In this document: positions 12,876-24,239 of the stretch, one piece after another | How positions within the stretch are numbered: the stretch's first letter is position 1 | Layout of the letters: every line of letters begins with the position of its first letter | Origin: Odiellus spinosus | Lineage: Eukaryota > Arthropoda > Arachnida > Opiliones > Phalangiidae | Direction: 5' to 3' | Assembly (NCBI GenBank): GCA_963920705.1 | Contig: OY987228.1 | Location: forward strand, 18,608,565 to 18,672,564 | DNA: 64,000 bases | Made by a program: the position numbers and the translations under genes | Notes under the pieces: generated by a model | What the model was told of the DNA's origin: nothing | What the model saw: only the letters and a program-made list of their open reading frames with translations | The model's database searches: none

Positions 12876-13604
12876 AGGGAAAATGCAACCTAAGTGATTT
12901 TTTTTATCGATTCCTTACCGTTTAAATAGGCCTAATCCATGGATTAATCAACCTCACAGGGATAATTCACTCTGGTACGATTTGCTATACTAGTAGTTGA
13001 AGATGTTCGTTTCAAACATGCCTGCCAGACATTTTATCCGGCCCCTCAATTTTAACCCCTTACCGATACAAATCCGGAAGTAATCCATGCATGAGAGCAT
13101 CGTCTGCTTTTAGAGTTTTTTTCCCCTTCAATATTTCACCCCGTGTATCGGAAGCTAGAAACTTCCGGTGTAGACAATTTTTGTCACCAAGGTGCGATTC
13201 GAACAATCATTTTACCAGAGTGAATTATCCCTGCGAGGTTGATTAATCCATGCCTAATCCAACGGTAAAAACATTTACAAACAATTTATTAAACTAGAAA
13301 TAAATTTAAAACTTACCATCAAAATAGGCTTAGCTGGATTCATGGATATATCCTGAGCTGCTGGTATAAGGACTAGGACCAATGGAGATCCTGCATCCCC
13401 CGTATAAGACCCATCTATTGGTAGCTCTAGTCCTTAAATGGAGAGTTCAGGTGATCTCCATGAATCCAGCTAAGCCTATTTTTATGGTAAGTTTTAAACT
13501 TATTTCTAGTTTAATATTTGTTTTTAATATTTGTTTTTAATTTTTTAAATAGTGGATTAGGCCTATTTAAACGATAAATAATTGATTAAAAATCACTTGT
13601 TTAA
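12876..13604. mobile_element. Family B palindromic element, copy 1 (interrupted)
   Basis: The left end is TTAA (12872-12875) followed by AGGGAAAATGCAAC, then an arm containing GTGATTTT and ATCGATTCCTTA. The same arm returns inverted at about 13549-13598. The centre holds a second palindrome at about 13313-13500, built on AAAATAGGCTTAGCTGGATT and its inverse. The element resembles copy 2 at 59193-59624 throughout, except that a 313-bp element is inserted at 12939-13251. The right outer end is eroded, so its boundary is approximate. No coding capacity is visible. Confidence 0.75.
12939..13251. mobile_element. Element M1: 313-bp nested transposon with 9-bp target duplication
   Basis: The 39-bp inverted ends begin ATGGATTAATCAACCTC (12939-12977 and 13213-13251) and differ at one position. 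The exact 9-bp direct repeat GCCTAATCC flanks it (12930-12938 and 13252-13260). Removing the element and one repeat restores the order seen in the second family B copy, where GTCTAATCC at 59251-59259 runs straight into AACATT. A 9-bp duplication fits the Mutator-like superfamily (8-11 bp), but termini alone do not prove it. No transposase is encoded. Confidence 0.88.
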
Positions 13605-14485
13605 ATTACTCAACATAAACTAGCAGTATTGCGCGTAGTGCTAATATATATATATATTCTCGTCTATGAAGAAGAGCTGAACTATCCTTCGTCGCAAAAA
13701 GGCGCGAAACAAATAGAGAAAGGGCGTTAACTAGCTATATACTTTAATAAATTAGCCAGGAGAGGCGCTTTGGTACTTGAACTTGTTACTAAGGCTTGAA
13801 TTCAGCCAAAATAAATATAAGGTCCTAAGCGAAAACTTTAGGAAAGTAACGTATTTTATTGGTTTAGACCAATATTTAGTAAAATTAAACTTTATTAAAA
13901 CAAATGGTGATCTAACCCGCACTTCATCATCCCTTTAAAAGAAAGAAATGTTTCGGATATAACTTGCCCTTTAAGTTCTTAGCAATTACTAGAGAATAGA
14001 GTCCATCATTATTTCTAAACCATCAACAAGATAAGCCATCAATAATATGTATTTGTGCTGGGAAATATTATATATTGAAGGCCAATATTAAAATTCAAAG
14101 TCTGACTGTGGAACGAATGATGTTTACATACGTAGCTATTTAACAACTGGAAAATAAGCCTAATTCTTTTTTCTTATTTGGTTGGTTTCGCTCGCGTGAT
14201 TGGATTTCAAACGTATAGCGTGTATAATAATAAGAGAAGGCTTATGAAGGGTCTCCTCAGAATATTACAAAGACTGTCGAGTATATGGATTCACGTACAC
14301 GGTACAAAAGATATTGCTCTGATAAGGGGTCGAAAGGGGTATAATATAATAAAATATAATATAATAAAGAATCGTTTGATATCAATTGAAGTTTAACGAA
14401 ATCTGACAAGTGTGAACTTACAACACCCGTGTAATATAAATGGGCTGGTGGGATGGTACCATCATAGGTACTACCACCTTTTTAA

Positions 14486-15125
14486 AGTGAGACTGTCACG
14501 ACATTTTCATGAACTCTAAATTGAAATTGAGTAAAATTTTCGGAAAGATCGTTAAAAAACGATTCAAAATATATATATATATACATATGCAGAAGCCGAT
14601 GAAACCCTCCTTTGAAGTCTATTACTCCCGGGTCTTGTCTACCCCTCTCTGTATGGGTTAGTTTCAAAAAGCGCGATTCGTTCGCCTCCTAACGGTAGAT
14701 ATTTTCGGAGCGGGAGTTCGTCGAGCGAATATCTCTAGCAGCCTTGGAGTTCATCAAAAAAACGTCGTCGTTTGTGGAGAGAGATAATTTCCAATTTTGC
14801 GTAGACAGGGGGTATGAAGTAGGACCCCTCCGATCTCGTAAAATTGGGAATTTTACCCATACAGAGAGGAGCGCTATATGGAACATTAGAGTAGTAGACT
14901 TCAAAGGAGGGTTTCATCGGCTTCTGACATATGTCAGAGAAAAATTACCGAGACAATAAAAAGAACATAATCGAAATTATTAAAATTCAAATTTCCCGCA
15001 ATAAAACGTCATCACTTCGGTCACGTGGCTATTCTATTGAGCCTACAGTTGATACTCGTGCGTTCTAGCACGTGATTAAGTCGCTTTCGCGCGGTCTTTT
15101 TCGTAAAAGTACTTCAGAAAGTCCT
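14486..15125 (+). mobile_element. Family C repeat, copy 3, carrying family A copy 2
   Basis: The left end AGTGAGACTGTCA follows TTAA (14482-14485). The body matches copy 1 through TTTTCATGAACTC, the AT-rich tract, GTGGCTATTCTATTGAGCC and GCGCGGTCTTTTTCGTAAAA. It is interrupted by family A copy 2 at 14590-14926. The right boundary is indistinct after about 15125. Confidence 0.65.
14590..14926 (-). mobile_element. Family A inverted-repeat element, copy 2
   Basis: A 337-bp copy in the opposite orientation to copy 1, with the same 38-bp ends. The flanking 7-bp duplication ACATATG is exact (14583-14589 and 14927-14933). It is inserted inside a family C repeat. The uninterrupted target survives in another family C copy at 5613-5619, where the sequence on both sides of ACATATG continues as expected for the empty site. 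Confidence 0.95.
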
Positions 15126-16366
15126 ACCTTTCGTTACAGAATAATAAAATGGCTTAAACGAAATTCATTTTGCTACATGTCATCTTTAAGAAAATATTTG
15201 CACAATTATAGCCTAGCTTCTATTTTCGAAATTAAATAGGATCTCATAATACCCTTTTTTTCCTTTTTTAAGATAATTAATCCTAACGTAATCCCCATTA
15301 CCTGCACTTAGGAAAATACTTAAATATTTCTGAAGATTAAAAGTAAAAATATTAAAAAAAACCGTCATCTAAATAGGATAGTATATGCTGTTATAGAAGA
15401 CGAAGTATGAAGCCTGGATACCAAGGGTTTACCATAAAGCCATCATTATTGTCTGAAACATTCTACACGACGATGAATAGTTAAAAACAGGGTGGATGGC
15501 AGCTAGGTCGGATGCGACGCCACGAGGGGTGCCTCGATTCCCGCAGTATAAAAGATGCTATAGAGGGATGAGGGTAGGGGAATCTTCCCCCTATATCCCA
15601 TCTTTTCCCCTAAACGGGGGGATCTGTATAATAGAAGAGCGTGGAGGAGAATCAATACAACGGTTGCAAGGGGGGGGGGGGTTCGATTACGAAACTCTGA
15701 TGGTTTTGACCTCGTGGTGTATGACCCGGCGACAAGAGGCATCTTTTATATTCCTCCTCAATTTCCCCGAATAACCCAAGAGGAAATTTTTTTTTTATTT
15801 AAAAAATAAAATATATATTGAACTTGGAAACTTTATCCCCAAAAAGAGATGGAAAAGATTAAAGCCACAGTCGTTTCTTATCCGTCGTATTTATAGATAT
15901 TTCTAGGGCGATCGTGTCACAGCCGTCAAAGACTCAAAGTCAAAACCAATTCGATTTAGAAATTGTAGTCATAGTATAAGAAGTCATAGTACCAAGTAGA
16001 ACTACTGGAAATTGAGGATCATTAGTAGGCAAGCCGAGTTCGCCATTTAATGTCACGTGGCGCGAACTTTCTCGCTGTTAATTGACCCAATAAGAGCGTC
16101 ATTATACGGCTTCATTATCTTTTCCCTTTCTCTCTACTCCTGGGCCATTATTTATTTAACTGAAACGCGATGTTTTTAAAGGGAGCCTGAACGTAATACG
16201 CGATAACTTCATTTTTAGATTTCTTAGACCTTAAATTATGATATTCAATAAGAAAAGTTAATCTAAAATTGATAAAAAATGGTATTTAAATAAGCCCTTG
16301 ACAACCATTTTGAATAAGAAGATGCGAGCCAATCAAACCTCGTCTGTTTAGTCCGCTATTATAATA

Positions 16367-16393
16367 TCATATATATATATATATATATATATA
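16367..16393. repeat. (AT)n microsatellite
   Basis: About 13 AT steps; self-complementary. No TIR-bearing element boundary is visible at its ends. Confidence 0.8.
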
Positions 16394-16727
16394 CAAGTAA
16401 CTATTGTCCGCCACGGACACCGTAGCGCCATCTAAATTCGAGTAAACCATTTACTTTTTAGTAGTAGAAATCTGATTGGCTGGCATTCCCTTTTTTACAT
16501 GGAACAAATGGTGGAAGATTTGAATACGTCGAGGGAGAAGTAAAACGCTGATTTAAAACTTAATTCTGACGTTAATTAAGGGGAAAGTACATTTTTTTAT
16601 CACTGTATTGCTGTTTAATCAACCAAAAAAGGTTTTTAATTTTTACTTCAGGTTCCCTTTAATACTGCCTATATAATTCCAGCTTTTTACAAGCAACAAA
16701 AAACGCGTTTCTCGATCACGTATTTAA

Positions 16728-16974
16728 TACCCAACTGTTTATCTTCGTCGAGTTTCGTTTCCACTGTCTTTTTTGTTCCATAATTAATAAATAACTAGTC
16801 CCGAATGCTATGCTCTCTGTAATATGGTGTATATATATTAACTGATATATTTTATACGTTGTTAAATATATTTAAAATACTGATTTCAATCGTAGGCATT
16901 AACCAAACTGTTTTATCATTCTCAAGTTTCGTTTCCGCTCTCTTTTTTTGTCCCATAATTAATAAATAATTAGT
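16728..16974 (+). repeat. Direct repeat pair
   Basis: Two ~70-bp units (16728-16797 and 16902-16974) share CAAGTTTCGTTTCC or CGAGTTTCGTTTCC, a T-run, and CATAATTAATAAATAA, TAGT. The AT-rich spacer of about 105 bases is not shared. Confidence 0.6.
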
Positions 16975-18556
16975 AATGTTTACCAAAAATCTATTGAAAT
17001 TTATCAAATAAAGTTTTTACGGATATTTTTCCTATAACTTTGGAGTACTGTAAGTAGAACTATTTTACAGGAGTACAAGGTATGGAAATCTATTTAATTC
17101 TAAGCCATTTAAGTGTGCTTGGGGGCTAGAAACAATAATACAGGTATATACCGATCAATTTCAATATCAAATGCGCTTATTGGACACTCGACGTAATAAA
17201 GCGCGTAAGACCGATTAAATAAAAGTTTAGGTCACCATATTAAAGGTAAATGGAAAGGTACAAAACCCGAGTCACGTCCGGCGTTCGCGGGTTTTACTAG
17301 TAAAAAGAAAAAGAGCGGAATATTACAGCTCCAGTGGTTTTATGATAATTACCTTATCCAATATAATTACCGGGCTATAGCGAAAAAAAAATGTCCCCGA
17401 GCGAAAGTGGATACCCAAGTTCTCTTTAAACAAATATATACAGCCGGGTATACTGTTATTACGTAGTAATCCGGTTGAAATTGATTCCTACGTATAAGAA
17501 CGTGAGAGTGACGCTTTATGTGACCCGAGACATATTTCTTCCCGCTCCAAAAGGTTCGCTTTCCCCTGGTCTCGAGCGGGGTACGGAGCGGCTCTCTTCT
17601 AGGGGTTCAGGGGTAGTTTTTACGTTTAGTCCTCGACCTCTTATAAGAAGGAGAGCTACGGTCGGATCAAGGGGATCCAGGCGAGCGTAAAAAGGCCTTC
17701 TATCCCCTCTCTCCATCTAGACTAAAGAGTAAGGATCTAGAAAGGCCCCCACCAGGAGTTTTCGACCGTCAGTGAAGCATCGAAGCGTCAAACACGATAC
17801 CCCCCATTCCCGAACGCGCGCGTACACACACAATTCTCCCACAAAAATCCCCCTGTATAAAACTAAACCAGTTTCATCTCCAGAACAGAAAGATCTCGCA
17901 AATTCAATTAAGCTAGTTACGGCCGATTGTTTGAGAACGTATTTTTTCCCTTTTCTTTCGAAGCGTGTGGGAAAATGGGATAAACTGTATAGAGAGCTAT
18001 AAGCGCGAGATCTAGAGCTGCCTGTTACAAATAAAAAAATCCTCATTTCGTATTAGAGAGAGAGAGAGATGGAGAGAGGAGAGGAGAAGACCAAGAGGGT
18101 GGACACCCGAAATCCCTACAGCCCCTTTTAAAAAATATCGCTAGGCTTTTCCGTAAAGCATCTATATCGCGCTGCGGTTGTGTCGAGAGCGGTTGGAATT
18201 GCACCAATTTCGATGGAAGGGCCATTTGCGGGCGGCGTTCCTAGTGGAAATGAATCGAGCTGTTATGCCTAAATAGTCTCCCGTGAATCATTCCCCGCGG
18301 TTTTTTATATATACAACGATAAAAAAGATATCCCTACATTTAATCACCCGAAGTATTATAGATTTGTAAAAGAATTTTGCTTTAAAGGGAGGATGTGACG
18401 CCGTATTCTTAAACCGCGTTCCATGCTTTGCATTGTTAATCGACCATTAAATAAAACCCCTCTTAAAAATACCTCAACACCGAGAAATAAAGCGGGTTTT
18501 TTTGGTACTTAATCTGTTATTCTTAATCCATTTGTTTAAAAAAAGGTTTTATTTAA

Positions 18557-18880
18557 AGTGATTCTGTCATGGAATGTTCGTTGGTAAGCCCAAATTACGA
18601 GAGAAGCCCCGAGAAAAAAAGCCTTTGAAGTGAGGCTTTCAAGGATTTTTCATGAACTCTAAATAGAAACTGAGTAGTATTTTCGGAATGATTGTTAAAA
18701 AACATGACATACGTCATAAAAACATTTACAACAACAGTAAAAAACACGTTTTATAATCGCTATTTTCCAAATTTTTTAAAATAAATAAATCCCGGCAATA
18801 CTACGTCATCACAATTGAATTTCTGGCATTATGCACGTGATAAGGTCGCTTCCACCATAACGTTCTCAATAAAGTTTAAT
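18557..18880 (+). mobile_element. Family C repeat, copy 4
   Basis: TTAA (18553-18556) is followed by AGTGATTCTGTCA. A second left-end-like block, AAGTGAGGCTTTCA, at about 18629 leads into TTTTTCATGAACTC and the family C body. The tail contains CACGTGATAAGGTCGCTT. The doubled left end suggests either one copy inserted into another or an internal duplication. Confidence 0.55.
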
Positions 18881-19370
18881 ATTTGGTTTAAACAAATTAA
18901 TAGAAGTTTGATTTTAAATATTTAATTTCAACCTCCCTTTAAAATAAAATCTCACGAGTTCAAAAAAGTTCAAGTAAGGAAAGGGTTATTACCAAAATCA
19001 CCGAAGAAATCCGATTGTTTTTTATATATTTTGATTTTTTTAAGTCAACGAACTACCAGGATTTTGGTAATCTATATACATTGACTCTATAAAGAAAGCC
19101 TATTAAAATTTTAATGGCTAAGCATTAAAGTACCACGCCTAAATCAGGTTGGTTTAAAATTGCTGGGCCATTTAAAGAGAGCGAGCGAAGGGGATGGTTC
19201 GGAATTTTTCCCTTCATCTAGATCGCACCCCGTACCTATATAATACACCCATCGGATGATTGTTTTAAAATAAAAAAAAGTCCTGGCTAAAATACCACCC
19301 AGGAAGACAGTCGGGGATCAAAACCCTTAGTGCTATCCAATTTTTACGACAGCGAATAAGGTCATAAAGC

Positions 19371-20275
19371 TTAATATTATAAAAAAAATTATTATCCCAA
19401 ACCGAGAAATTAGCCATTCCTAATAATTAAATGGAAACTAGGAGCTACAAATAGAACAACTTTTGATTTTATTTTCGGAATCACCATGCTAAGAAACGTA
19501 TTTGTGAATTTTTTCGCAATTTTTAGACACGTTTTTAGTGTTTAAAATAATTTCTAAAGTTTGGTAAAAATTTGGAAAAAGGTGAATATAAAATCGGACC
19601 AATCATATTATTTCAGCCTTCAACAGGGCTTTTAATGTTCGGCGTTTGATATCCAAGGTCTTAGACATCAAACACTGGCCTATTCTTTAAATGTTTCGAC
19701 ATTACAAGCGCTGTCAGAAGCCGATGAAACCCTCCTTTGAAGTCTACTACTCTAATGTTCCATATAGCGCTCCTCTCTGTATGGGTAAAATTCCCAATTT
19801 TACGAGATCGGAGGGGTCCTACTTCATACCCCCCTGTCTACGAAAAATTGGAAATTCTCTCTCTCCACAAACGACGACGTTTGGTTGACGAACTCCAAGG
19901 CTGCTAGAGATATTCGCTCGACGAACTCCCGCTCCGAAAATATCTACCGTTAGGAGGCGTACGAATCGCGCTTTTTGAAACTAACCCATACAGAGAGGGG
20001 TAGACAAGACCAGGGAGTCATAGACTTCAAAGGAGGGTTTCATCGGCTTCTGGCGCTGTTGAAGGCAGAAATAATATGATTGGTCCGAATTTATTATTAC
20101 TTTTTTCCAAATCAATTTAAACATAAAAAAAGTGTTTAAAAATTGTTTTAAAAAATTCTCGATTACGTTTTTTGGCATGGTGATTCCGAAAAAAAAGCTG
20201 CTCCAAGTTTTCCTTTAATATTATATATAAAAAAAAATATCCCAAACCGAGAAATTAGCCATTCCTAGTAATTAA
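19371..20275. mobile_element. Family F palindromic element flanked by ~60-bp direct repeats
   Basis: Two arms of about 160-200 bp are inverted copies of each other. They start TTCGGAATCACCATGC (about 19479) and end with GATTGGTCCG and CCTTCAACAG blocks around the centre, where family A copy 3 is inserted. Outside the arms lie near-identical direct repeats of about 60 bp, 19371-19430 and 20215-20275, both containing ATCCCAAACCGAGAAATTAG. Direct repeats of that length are far too long for ordinary target duplications. No coding capacity is visible. Confidence 0.7.
19715..20052 (+). mobile_element. Family A inverted-repeat element, copy 3
   Basis: A 338-bp copy, same orientation as copy 1. The exact 7-bp duplication GCGCTGT flanks it (19708-19714 and 20053-20059). 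It sits in the centre of a larger palindromic family F element. The unoccupied target GCGCTGT, followed by TGAA as here, is present in the other family F copy at 41698-41704. Confidence 0.95.
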
Positions 20276-20610
20276 GAAAAGATATACCCCCTCAATAAGG
20301 AACTAGTAAAAAATAATGAGTACAGACTTAATAATTACATTTTAGCGTTAACGAGGCCTGTTTTCCAAGTATAGCTTTTAAAAATAACACTCCTACATTT
20401 TCCATAAAATTAAAATATAAATAAATTAATAAATATAATCGTTTCGTAATTATCTCATCAAAATGTCGAGGAAAAGAAAATTTGACATTTGGCCTCCCTT
20501 CGTATAAATAAAACGAAACCAGAGCCCCCAAAAAATCTCCTAATAACAGGCAAATCTCAATAATTTAATCAAAATAGATTGAGGGATGGGAGGGTAGGTT
20601 AGACGGGTAA

Positions 20611-20611
<1 letters not shown>

Positions 20612-20651
<40 letters not shown>
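20612..20651 (+). repeat. Poly(A) run, 40 bases
   Basis: An uninterrupted run of 40 A. No retroposed gene or SINE body is recognisable on its 5' side, so it is recorded as simple sequence. Its length may be affected by sequencing. Confidence 0.85.
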
Positions 20652-20655
<4 letters not shown>

Positions 20656-22316
20656 TTCTGGTTCTACTCATAATTCTGTCTCTTTATTTACAAACAACGC
20701 GCCCCTTCTTGATATCCCCCTCATAAGCTGAAGAGGCGGATATTGTAGGGACATCTTATAAGGGGTCGTTTATTAAAATGATTTGCGGGGAAAATAAGAT
20801 AGTCTTGTTCAAGAGAAGATTGAATGGACTACTTTTTTTCCTATTGAATTTAAAACTGTGTATTCATCCGCCTTAATTTACATTACGTTCCAAACTTTCT
20901 AGACTAGTAGTATAATAATAATAATATATTTAATTTCGTAGAATATACCTTTATATTTAAATTAATTATCTTAAGTAGAATATCAAATTGTTTAATTTAA
21001 ATTTTTGGGTATTTGATATTATTATTTTGAATTTTTTACATCCCATTTAATTTAAACTTCGATTATTTAACTCTAACATTTCCTTGAAATTGGCTTCTCT
21101 GTTAGGCTTAAGTTAAAAGGAAAACTGAATACTGAATAATAATAAAAAAAAAATTAAATGCCACAAAATTGTACTGAAGTTAACCTAATCTCATCGAATG
21201 TATAGGTAAGTCTAGAAAACTCCATATTAATTTTTCATAATTGTATCCTTATCCTCTTATTGATGTCATTATTATAATTTCTTACTTCTTCGAAGCATAA
21301 ATCTATGACACGGTAGTCAATATTTCAAATTACGTAAGAACGAAGGTGATTCTTCAAAAGATTAACTTCAATTTGAATTTTACTAAGAAACAAGTTCCTC
21401 TACCGAAGCTTCCTACGCTCCAAAAGTTCAAATAGATTTTAACTACCATAAATATTTTTCCAAATGAACTTGAGATATACAATTTAATTATAAAATTAAT
21501 TTTTATAATTTTAATTTACAATTCCTTTAATATTCTCGGGAATGCGCGACCCCTCTAACGCGGGATCAGTACAGACTCTACAAGAGGAGACGGAGACGAT
21601 GTGGGCCAAAAGCCGAAAGGCTAGAAATAGGTCTTGGCGAGGGCGGAAGATTCGAAACGCAATTTATTTCGTTAAAGCTTTTTTTTTTGGTGGATGGGGG
21701 GGCTCTTTCGTTCGCGGCCTCCCTAATGTAATTAGAGCGAACATTTTCACGGGGCATTTTCCTTCATCGAGCTTATTAGTCTTTTACCCCGCGTGACAAT
21801 TATTTACTAAGAACGGCGCCGAGACGCCGTTTTAAGATTTTTTTTGCGAGCTACAAACCCTAAGAGATCCGCAACTTGAAAAATCACTTTTGCCACGAGG
21901 GAATCAACAAGCAGATATAGCGGATGATCTTTCCAAAACCAACAGTCTTTACTACTATCCTCCCTAAGTACTAATTATAATACTGACACCTGACAAACTT
22001 CCAGCATATCATAAAAGTACCCCCCATCACCCAATCCTCCTATCCTCCAGAGAAAACCGACACTAAGCAGATACCAGAAGAAAAAAAAAAAAAAAAGATG
22101 TATCTATATTACGTAAACTTTAGGATTTTTGGAAGAGAATTTAGGGGTTTTAGAATGTCAAATACTTATTTCAAAGCTTATTCGCATGCGCTGTATGAAA
22201 ATAGACCAACGACAAGTCACAAGGTCGATTAAATCATGATTAAAAAGCTTTTGATTAGAAATAATTAACGTATTGCCTTCAACAGTAAATTGAATATTAT
22301 TTTTTGATTCGATTAA

Positions 22317-22392
22317 AGTGAAGCTGTCATAATTTTTTTTTAAAAGACAAATTATAATAGCGTCATACTATTAAAAAACCTATAGGTTGAAG
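22317..22392 (+). repeat. Family C left end, interrupted by family A copy 4
   Basis: TTAA (22313-22316) is followed by AGTGAAGCTGTCA and a T-run, the family C left terminus. The body is hard to follow past the family A insertion at 22393. A matching right end occurs at about 24221-24234, so the two may be ends of one heavily interrupted element. Confidence 0.5.
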
Positions 22393-22730
22393 CAGAAGCC
22401 GATGAAACCCTCCTTTGAAGTCTACTACTCCAATGTTCCATATGGCGCTCCTCTCTGTATGGGTAAAATTCCCAATTTTACGAGTTAGAAGGGGTCCTAC
22501 TTCATCCCCCCCTGTCTACGCAAAATTGGAAATTCTCTCTCTCCACAAACGACGACGTTTTTGGACGAACTCCAAGGCTGCTAGAGATATTCGCTCGACG
22601 AACTCCCGCTCCGAAAACATCTACCGTTAGGAGGCGTACGGATCGCGCCTTTTTGAGAATAACCCATACAGAGAGGGGTAGACAAGATCCGGGAGTAATA
22701 GACTTCAAAGGAGGGTTTCATCGGCTTCTG
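22393..22730 (+). mobile_element. Family A inverted-repeat element, copy 4
   Basis: A 338-bp copy, same orientation as copy 1, flanked by the exact 7-bp duplication GTTGAAG (22386-22392 and 22731-22737). It lies 76 bases inside a family C left end (22317) and only 242 bases from copy 5, which is in the opposite orientation. Confidence 0.95.
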
Positions 22731-22972
22731 GTTGAAGCGATTTTATATAGCTTCAAAATTAAAATGTAAGGCTGTCGCCTTTTTTTAATGTATATGAAAT
22801 ATATTTTTAGTTTTATCACACTATTAACAAGCTATATTCAAAATTTTATACCTCTGGTTTGACGCGTTCGAAAGAAACTTAAAAATGAAATATATAGGTA
22901 ATTTTTTTTTTCAGAATTTATTTTCCCCAAGTATATAATCTTGACTGATGTCTTCGGGTTTATACTTTCAAG

Positions 22973-23309
22973 CAGAAGCCGATGAAACCCTCCTTTGAAG
23001 TCTATTACTCCCGGGTCTTGTCTACCCCTCTCTGTATGGGTTATTCTCAAAAGGCGCGATTCGTACGCTTCCTAACGGTAGATGTTTTCGGAGCGGGAGC
23101 TCGTCGAGCGAATATCTCTAGCAGCCTTGGAGTTCGTCCAAAAAACGTCGTCGTTGGTGGAGAGAGAGAATTTCCAATTTGCCGTAGACAGGGGGGATGA
23201 AATAGGACCCCTTCTAACTCGTAAAATTGGGAATTTTACCCATACAGAGAGGAGCGCTATATGGAACATTGGAGTAGTAAACTTCAAAGGAGGGTTTCAT
23301 CGGCTTTTG
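22973..23309 (-). mobile_element. Family A inverted-repeat element, copy 5
   Basis: A 337-bp copy in the opposite orientation to copy 4, flanked by the exact 7-bp duplication TTTCAAG (22966-22972 and 23310-23316). Its right terminus reads CTTTTG instead of CTTCTG, a single change in the outermost six bases of the inverted repeat. Confidence 0.94.
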
Positions 23310-23924
23310 TTTCAAGTGAAACCGCAAGAAATTATCAAAAAGCCTAGCTACAATAAATAAAATTTGATTTTGGAGTACATCCAGATACCGGTATCGAAAC
23401 TAAAGGCGATAAACTTCAAAAGAATCGTAGCCGCTAAAATAAAATTATATTTAGTTTTAATTGTTTAGTCGCATTAAATAACCGATTGGACCATTATTTA
23501 TCGACGATATTAGAAATATTTGGCTTCTTATAATAAATTTCAGGATGGAAATATGGAAAATATCAAGATTTGCAGGAGTATAAAAAAGCAATCCATCATA
23601 AATTAGATAAAATCTAATAACGATATCATTAAATTAATTTATCATTTTTGTTAAATTATACAGTTTTCTTTTATAATATTTATATAAATATTAAATAAAT
23701 CTGATATACGGTAATTTTGGAATATATATTGAAACTGAGGTTCCTAAATTAAATTTAATTAAAAACGGTATGAAATATAAAATAACATAACTAAAACTGT
23801 CATATTAAATTAAATATAATGTATCGGTGCATCTAATAATTTATATCATTTCAAAAAAAAAAAAAAAAAATTAATATCTTATATTAATATATTCAAAATA
23901 TATATTATATTATATTTATAGAAA

Positions 23925-24234
23925 ACTTTACCGGTATAAGTAAAAATAAATATTTTGTAATCACCATTTTCGAAATTTTTCAAATAAAAATTTCCTGCAA
24001 TACTACGTCATCATTTAACTATTGTAGAGTCTACAGTTGATTCTCGCCCGTTCTGGTACGTGATTTGACCTATAAATTTTTGACATTTTCATTTTGAATT
24101 TTCTTAAAAAGGCTTCAACCCAGAGGTATAAAATTAGGAATTTGGCGTTTTAATAATATGATAGAACTAAAATTATAATCCCATAGGCATTCGAAAATTA
24201 AAAATAATAAAAAAAAATCGGTGACATCTTCACT
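23925..24234 (+). repeat. Family C right half
   Basis: Contains the family C centre (CCTGCAATACTACGTCATCA, GAGTCTACAGTTGATTCTCG), then CCCAGAGGTATAAAATTAGG, and ends GGTGACATCTTCACT. The bases beyond are TTTT instead of TTAA. Confidence 0.55.
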
Positions 24235-24239
24235 TTTCA

